Origin: Dipteris shenzhenensis
Taxonomy: Eukaryota > Polypodiophyta > Polypodiopsida > Gleicheniales
DNA: 64,000 bases
Direction: 5' to 3' (one strand)
Assembly: GCA_047967505.1 (NCBI GenBank)
Contig: CM106540.1
Shown here in pieces: positions 52,501-61,500 of this stretch. The notes beneath the pieces were generated by a model, which saw only the letters and a program-made list of their open reading frames with translations, ran no database searches and was not told where the DNA came from. Made by a program: the position numbers and the translations under genes. Position 1 is the first letter of the stretch. Each line of letters opens with the position of its first letter.

Positions 52501-55500
52501 GTGATGATTTTGTTCCCATCCAGAAAGGAATAAAAAGAGGTTTTATCGTCAAACACACTAATACATTGCTGCATAGTTGCATATACACTCGTAACTAACA
52601 TCATGAACCGTACATAACGCACATACATATGGCACCTTTATGGTACTTGTATTAAACCTGAGAACAAAACCAAAAGTCCTGAAATACTAAATCTCATTAT
52701 CCTATTTTTTCTATTTGAATTTACTTCTTGTAGGTGGACATTAAGATGACATGACATATGCGACATCCTTCTAATACATGACTCTTTGCTTAAAGTTTCT
52801 ACCTGCTCATGCATGATGCTCATTCTGCACAATTCTTTATAGAATGATAAACTTGTTAGAAAACAGACTCAGAGGTTGGCTGCTGTAGCCAATATGCCCA
52901 TCATGGAAGAATGTAAAGAAACGTAGCCCACGAATCACACAATGCTAAAATCAAATCTCGTTCCTTACCATTGTAGATAGAGATAGATACAGACACAAAT
53001 CTCTAACAATGCAAGGTAAAGTAGAACAGCAAAATATGTTATGTAGATTGCTCCCAAGATGGACTAAAACTGTTACAAAAGTATGCTCAGCGTGCCTCCT
53101 TCTAGCAGATAGGGGACCGCCTAATGTGAACTTCAGTACCTAACAGAGTTGTCTTCTACCTCCTCCTCGCACCTTCAATCCTCTGTCAGCCTGTGTGCTC
53201 CAAGGGAGTTTCAATGGGCTGCTTGGATGCCACTCCATCAGACCTCCTTGCTACTCTGCAATGCAGCCAATACAATCTATATGTGTTGATCCCAGACCTC
53301 CCTGCTGCATCTATATGCAGCCAATTGTGAGGCTCACTAAATGAATTGCAAGTCCCCCGGCCTTTTATGGGTTAGAACCCGGCTGATCTGGCTGACCAGA
53401 TCTACAGACTGGGCCAACCCTATCTTTAACGACAACCACTTTGCCACGTGGCAGACTCTAACTAACCTGCCTGACAGCTTTAATGACCCGACTGCATACT
53501 GCAGTCTACTGACCCGTGTGGCCATGTGGCAGGCACCTATAGAACCACCTTCTCCTGTTCTGCCAACCACTGCACCTGTCTGCTACAGACACGTGTACCT
53601 TTATCTGCCGGCCTGCCGCAGGCTCTGCTGCCTGTTCAAAGCCCTAATTAAAGCCTCTTGCGTCCCCATCACCTGGGCCTCATTCCAACCTCTGTCAGGC
53701 CCTAAACCAGACCCATAGAGACAGTCATGTTTGCCGACCTGCAAAGAAGTTTTCGGTGCCTTACAGTCGGCCTTAGGGACTGTCCACACTGCCCACATGG
53801 CAGACAATCTGATGAATCCCTGTTCAGCCCATCTAGCGCCCTTTTCACACACAGATCCCTTACATGTTGCGGGTACACCTCCCCTGTGTCATCCTCATTT
53901 GGGGACTCACACATGGGGAGGTGACCCCTATAATCCCAACACCCCGTCTGAAACCTGCCTTCAGATAAACTACAGGGCGGTGAATGAATATTAACCAGCA
54001 AGTACTATTATTTCAGCCACTTAAATAATACTTTCAGCAACACAAAGAGCACACGGAATCCAAAAGGGGGAGCAGATTGCTCCTGCTCAGAAACTGGAAA
54101 CCCGATTGGCCCCAAACCTTTGCGCCCCTTTCAGTATTTCTTTATTCAGAAGGCAAAATTACAGCAAGGCTAAATGCCCTTGCACCTGTCCAAACACAGC
54201 CCAACTCAATCTCAACACTAGCAAGCACAAGCAACCTGCTACTCAGCCAATCCCTGGCTCAAAAAGGAATCCAAATCAGTGCATAATCCATGGCCAACAG
54301 TTCCAAAAATCCCATCAACACCTACAAGGCAGAATCACCCTCTTCCTGGCTGTCCAAGCCTCAATCCCTCAGACACAGAAAATTTGCACACAGCCCGGAG
54401 CTGTTACTAGCTGCCCGACTCAGCCACACAGCTCTCACAGGCTGTTACTAGTGCCAAACCTTTGCAGCCCTCCTGGGTATACTCTAGCTGACAGGGAAAA
54501 GAAGGCAACTCTCCGTGCAACCTATCTGATAAAGAATCCTGGAAGCAACTCTCTGCTGTCAAGAGCTGGCACGTAACCCCACACCCAGCAACTGACCCTA
54601 GATGAGAACGAATCAATCTAGAGGTTCCCTGGCTGTAGGAGAATCAATCTGGAAGCTCCAGGGCAGTAGACAAATTTCGTTTTTGAGCGTCTAGTAGCCC
54701 TGGTAACTCCCTGGTTGAAGGTGAATTCTTCTGGAGGGTCCTCGGCAGTAGGCGAATCAATCTAGAAGCTCATGGGCAATAGGCGAATTTCGTTATTGAG
54801 CTTTGGTAGCCCTGGCAGCTCCCTGGTTGATGGTGAATTCTTCTGGGAGGCTCCTCGGAAGTAGTCGAATTCTGTTTGTGAGTTTCTGGAAGCCCACAGA
54901 GTGCTTTGGTAGTCAAAAATCAGCTGGGAAAGTGCCCTGGGGCACTTTCCCAGCTTGTGATCTGCCTCTCTCTGCCTTCCTCCTCTCCTGAAAACTGCCT
55001 CCAAGTGAATTTCAACATTTCTGCTTGCTGCCCAGGCCGGCCAGCTTGCCAAACGTTGCCCCTGGAGCTATTTTTAGTGGTGGGATCTTACCCCTCTCTT
55101 GCCCTTCAGCTCCTTGCCTTAGCCCATGGAATTAATACACTGGATCAGCCCTTTTTACAATTCTAATCAATGAGAGGCTAAAGGTATTCACAGGTCTAGA
55201 AAATACACCTCCCCATGACACCGTCTCAATGACCCACTATGGTGCAACACCCACTCGTCGATGCAAATGCTCCATCAGCTCCACAGAGAAGCTCTCGCAA
55301 AGTTAGAGGCATCCTCAATATTTGGTCTTCGAATCCAGCTCATATTCCTCTAGGTCCAGTTCCACTGAGGTCAACACAATGCACGTACAATCCAAGTAGC
55401 ACCAACCGTCCATGGTACGACCATCCTCGCTCATGAGCATGCCAACCTGCAGTGATTTGGCACTGGATGTAGACAAGTGCACACATGGCACCCTTGCGGG

Positions 55501-58500
55501 CGGCGCAACCTGCTTGAATATGAGAGATTAACGGAATCCCTGGTATGCTCTGATCACTGTGTATCACGACAGGCTCAATTAAACCTTCCACAATTGTGAA
55601 GGTGTCCTGTCACCAATCAGGCGTCGGAACAGCTCAGGAACCACTACATCTCGAGGAACATGTCACACCCCATCAAAGGAGTCTGAATAAAATCCCGCGT
55701 AAATATGGCATTCTGAATGAAAAAAGTGAAATGGATGGCCTTATGCGTGATATGTTTGCGCAAGCTGGGTGTAAACCCATCCACTGCAAGCTCGTGAGGC
55801 ACCAAGGTGCACCCACTATCTTGGCAAGCTGAGGGGAGATGGCATCTTCTGAACTCCCCATATAGAACAGGACAATAAACTGATGCCCATTAGCTGTGAC
55901 ATACGCTCGAATGAATGCCTTCTTTTGATCTGAGAAATCCCCTCCTTACCTTGAAAGACCACCGTGGAAATGGCGTTCAAAGCAGGGAAGACGGCATTCG
56001 TACCTGAGGATAGAGGCGGGGTTGAAAGAGCCAATACATTGGCGATGAACGAAGTAGGCGCTTTTCCGGCCTTCTCGGCAAGCCATCCTTCTTGCCGTGC
56101 CCAGCGATGTGGTGGCAATGAAAGCAACGATGTTCTTGGTGGTATCGCTTATGCTTGTCGGGCTGTAGATAGCCTCCCGTAATGCCTGCTTTAGCCTTCT
56201 CATCCGGAGTCATCTTGGGCTTGGACTCCTTCTTTTGACCAGAAGCCTAGCCATCTTTCTTTTGGAACTAGTTGTCCTGATGACTGCTGCGGAGCTTTGG
56301 AATCTTTCTGGGCCTGCTAGGGCTTTCCCCCGTTCAGCATCATCTCTTGATTCTGTACGAGAGTCAGCGCCCGCTCGTAATCCGGTGGGTGGAAGTTTCG
56401 AATGGTATAACGGATGCTCGTGTCCAATCCTCGAATGAATTGCTTCATCTTGGCGCTCTCCGTCACACCCAACTGCTGCACCAGTGTGATATTGTATGTC
56501 AACACGGGCAAACCATTCTGGGAGAGACGAGAGAACCAAGTGAATGGTGTTACCTTTGTCGATGACAAAGCTGTGGCAGTGACGGCTGCTGTGCTCAAAC
56601 TTGCCTGCATAGCGGCTATTAGCTAACATATGTTTGTGCTGGAGAAGCATCGCCTCTCAGTCTAGCTTTTGTTGCCTCTCTGCCTAGGCGAGCTCTACAC
56701 GTTGCAGTGCCTCCTCATTTTTGCGTTCCTCACGCATCAACAAGAGCAGTTTTTTAAAATCTGTGGTTCCTCTTTCTTCTAGCGGTTTTTTTGCTTCTTT
56801 TTCCTCCAAACGTTAATTTGTTTGTCCAACTATCTTCTGCTTTCTTCCAGCTGGGATGAATGTTCTTCGAGTTGCTGCAGGAGGATCCGATTCTGCTCTA
56901 GAAGGTTCGCCATCAATTCTTGAGCACTTGGCGGAAGCGTATCTTGTTGGTAGTCTTTCTCCTCTTCAAAGTCTTCAAGGTTGAAATCTTTTCATGACCC
57001 TTCCATGGCGCTTAATTGTGTGTCCTTTCAGGATCTCAACACAACCATTCACTCACAGTAGTCAAGCTCGATACAGACCGAAGCTCTGATTTCAATGTAA
57101 CATGCAAAGGTAATCTGATAGTGTAATTCACAGCAAGACCTTCTTTAAACCTTTAGCAAGAAATGAGCATTGTTTACCATAAAGAGAGAAAGGAGATCAG
57201 GATACAGAGAGAATAGAGTTGACAACCGATTGGGTCCCTGTACCACTGAGGGCCCCCTCCCCCAATCAGGGGAGAACTTGCTTTATACTTGGAGAACTAA
57301 GAAAATACAAAGAACAATCTTCGAGACAACACGGAACGCGCTTCTGAAGAGCTCACTGTGCACACGTATAGCAAACCCAAAGACCTGAGAGGCAACGCCG
57401 ACCAATACCGAGACCTTGATGCTGTCCACACTGACAATGTAGGACGCTTCTGCAAGACAAGGGAGAGGCTTGTGCTGTCCACCGAAATGCACGGTCACAA
57501 CATCGGTATTACGTTCCCTTTTTTGACACCTGTTCCATTACGCCTAAGTCTACGATGAATCACGGTACAGGCACACAAATTATCCTCCTAGCCTTATCTC
57601 GGTGTTCGCAAGCTTTTTTCGAAATCTCTTTTTCCATGAATAGCTCATGCTTGCAAAATCCACCAAGCACCAATTTCCTAGATGGACCTAGTATGCCACA
57701 TGTCCTCATTTTAGGGTGCCTCCTAAATGCACCAAATCCCCTCTCTTCGGATATGCATTATTTCACTTGCCCCTAGGCACATTACACATTCAATGCATTT
57801 AAGACCCCTAGCCTTAGACCCATCTAGTCCGTGTCCTGTCACCCTCATCAAGGACCTTGACATTAACCCCTTTGACCATTTACATGAAGCCCAATAAATA
57901 TAATACAAGCATTGATCCTTTAAAGAAAAAGGTCAATTTACCCTTCCGAGGTCATGTTATCTCAACTTGACGTAACATTCCTTCCCTCTTTAAGCATCAG
58001 CGTCCTCGATGATAAAGTCTGGAAACACTCTCCGTAACTAGTATACGAATTCCCAAGTAGCTTCTGATAGAGGTAAACCATGCCATGCAACCAACACTGT
58101 GGGTGTCTTCCAATTGCGTACTTGCATTGTTCCTCGGTCCAAGATTCTTGTTGGTTTGTGTCCGACATTGTCCTCTATCTCCTAAAACAAAGCAACACCC
58201 TCGATTAGTGAGTCACCTGTATGCAAAAATTTCTTTAAACAAGAAAGATGAAACACTGGGTGCACCTTACAACCCTGTGGTAATTCTAATTTATAGGCTA
58301 CCTTGCCTATTCTTTTTAGAATTAACCACGGCCCACAATATCGGGGTGATAACTTAGCACACTCTCCTGCAGTCAAAGACTTTAAGTGCGAAGAAATTCT
58401 GGGAAAAACTTTTTCTCCTTCCTTAAATTCTCTAACGGATTCATCCGTATACGCCTTAGCTCTATCCATAGCTTGGCGGATGTTAGCTCTCGCAAGAGCT

Positions 58501-61500
58501 AGCATCTCCCACATCTGAACCACAAAGTTCATGCACTAGGCACTTTCTGAGGTACTCCAACTGTAGTTGGATTCGCTAGTCTATAACCATAGTTCAACTC
58601 AAACGGACTGAACACTGTAGAGGAATGTTTTCTATCATTGTAGGCAAATTCTAACAATGGCAACCACTGGTCCCATGTATGTTGCCTCAATGATACATAT
58701 GCTCTAAGCATATCCTCTAAAATTTGGTTGATTCTTTCTGTCTGACCATCCATTACTGAATGATCCCCACTACTCATTCCCAACTCAGTCCTTAGTATCT
58801 CAAACACCGCACTCCAAAAATGACTGGTAAATTTGGCATCCCTGTCTGACACTATGGATTTGGGTAATCCATGCAAACGAAATATATGTTTAATAAACAA
58901 ATCCGCCACTTGCCGGGTACTAACAGACTCTCTAGTTGAAATGAAGTCAGCCATCTTGGTAAGACGATCAACTATCACAAGGATAGAATCATATTCACCT
59001 TGTGTTGTAGGCAGACCTACAATAAAGTCCATGGAAATGCTCTCCCACCTACCTAGTGGTATTTCCAAAGGTTGTAAAAGTCCGGGTGGCTTCACCCGCT
59101 TTGCCTTACTTACCTGACACGAAAAACAACGTGTCACATATTCATGAAAATGTTTTTTCATCTTTGGCCAAAAGAAATCTCACTTCACGAGATCATATGT
59201 TTTCTCGACTCCTGGATGTCCCGCACATGGGCTATCATGGCATTCTTGAATGACTCTCTGCCTGAGATCATTCTGATTAGGTACTACTACCTTGCCATTT
59301 CTTTTCAGCATACCATCTCTTATGGTATATCTTGCATAAGTTTGACCTTTTTTGGATGCCAGGTCATCCTTTTTCCCGGGTTTAAATACATGAGCCTTAG
59401 GCCAAAGACTCTGGACGAACTCGTCTACTTTTTGAGTTTCTCTAATGTCGGTCATTAGAGCACTCTCTAATACCGTGAAACTCATATTATGCATAATGCG
59501 TGACAATGCATCTGCAACTTTATTATCCTTCCCTCTTCGGTACCGAATCGTCAAGTTAAACTCCTGCATGAGTTCTGCCCACCTAGCTTGGCGGCCTCTC
59601 AAGTCAGGTTGTTTACAAAAATGTTTCAAAGTATCATGATCAACATCAACATAAAACTCTGATCCATATAAATAATGTCTCCATGTTTTCAGAGCATGGA
59701 CAACAACATACAACTCTAATTCATGAGTTGGCTAATTTCGTTGAGAGGGAGAAAGCTTCTTGCTTTCAAAGGCTACTGGCCTTCCCTCTTGGAGGAGAAC
59801 TGCTACTACCGCAATGCCACTTGCATCAGTTTCGAGGAAAAACGATTTCTGGGGATCGACTATTTTTTAACACCGGTCCTGAGACCACAGCTTATTTTAT
59901 GGTGTTAAAACTCTCATGTTGATTCTGTCGCCATATAAAAGGTACTTTATCTAAGGTTAGATCAGTCAATGGCGATACTATTTCGAAATATCCTTTAATA
60001 TGCCTTCGATAAAATTGGACAAATCCTAAGAATGATCGCAAAGCGGTCAAACTCTGAGGGATTGGCTAAATCAGTATCGCAGCCACTTTCTTTGGATCCA
60101 TTAAAGCTTTCTCCCTCTCAACGAAATTGGCCAACTCATGAATTAGAGTTGTATGCCGTTGTCCATGCTTTGAAAACATGGAGACATTATTTATATGGAT
60201 CAGAGTTTTATGTTGATGTTGATCATGATACTTTGAAACATTTTTGTAAACAACCTGACTTGAGAGGCCGCCAAGCTAGGTGGGTAGAACTCATGCAGGA
60301 AGGAGTTCAACTTGACGATTCGGTACCGAAGAGGGAAGGATAATAAAGTTGCTGATGCGTTCTCACGCTGTATGCATAATATGAGTTTCACGGCATTAGA
60401 GAGTGCTCTAATGACCGAGATTAGAGAAACTCAAAAAGTAGACGAGTTCGTCCAGAGTCTTTGGCCTAAGGCTCATGTATTTAAACCCGGGGAAGAGGAT
60501 GACCTGGCATCCAAAAAAGGCCAAACTTATGCAAGATATACCATAAGAGATGGTATGTTGAAAAGAAATGGCAAGGTAGTAGTACCTAATCAGAATGATC
60601 TCAGGCACAGAGTCATTCAACAATGCCATGATAGCCCATGGCCAAAAGAAATCTCGCTTCACGAGATTATATGTTTTCTCGACTCCAAGATGTCCCGCAC
60701 ATGGGCTATCATGGCATTGTTAAATGACTCTCTGCCTGAGATCATTCTGATTAGGTTCTACTATCTTGCCATTTCTTTTCAACATACCATCTCTTATGGT
60801 ATATATTGCATAAGTTTGGCCTTTTCTGGATGCCAGGTCATCCTTTTCCCCCGGTTTAAATACATGAGCCTTAGGCCAAAGGCTCTGGACGAACTCGTCT
60901 ACTTTTTGAGTTTCTCTAATCTTGGTCATTAGAGCACTCTCTAATACCGTGAAACTCATATTATGCATACAGCGTGACAACGCATCAGCAACTTTGTTAT
61001 CCTTTCCTCTTCGGTACCGAATCGTCAAGTTAAACTCCTGCATCTGAGATTTTCCAAGGTGTCGTACACAAAATGTGACCTGCAGAAATGTCACTGAATA
61101 CACTGCGGAAACAAGACCAATGTGGGCTCCCTGCCTCCACACTGCCTCAAGGCATACACTGCATAAGTTTCCAGGCAAAAGCCCTTTGAAAATGTCACCC
61201 AAAAGCTGAGATTTGCACTCAGCAAAAGCATAAAAGTCCTCTGCAAAATCAAGGCATTACCTTCCCGAAACAAGATAACTGTGCAACCACCACACACTGT
61301 GGTACTAGTCACCTCAAGCACGAGGGACGAGAGTGTACTTGCTGTACCTCAAAAACACAGTTTTAAGAACTGAACAGCCGGGAATGCTCTCTCTTTTTCT
61401 TCTTTCCCAAAAGAAAAACTGATGTACCTACTGTACTTTCTGTACCTGTGTACTTGTGCAGGGTACCACTGTACCTGCTGTACCTGTACGGCTTCCGTAC

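Noticed and set aside
55340-55591. Minus-strand frame (83 codons) after the gypsy protease as pol
   Set aside because: No reverse transcriptase motif can be matched; left unassigned.
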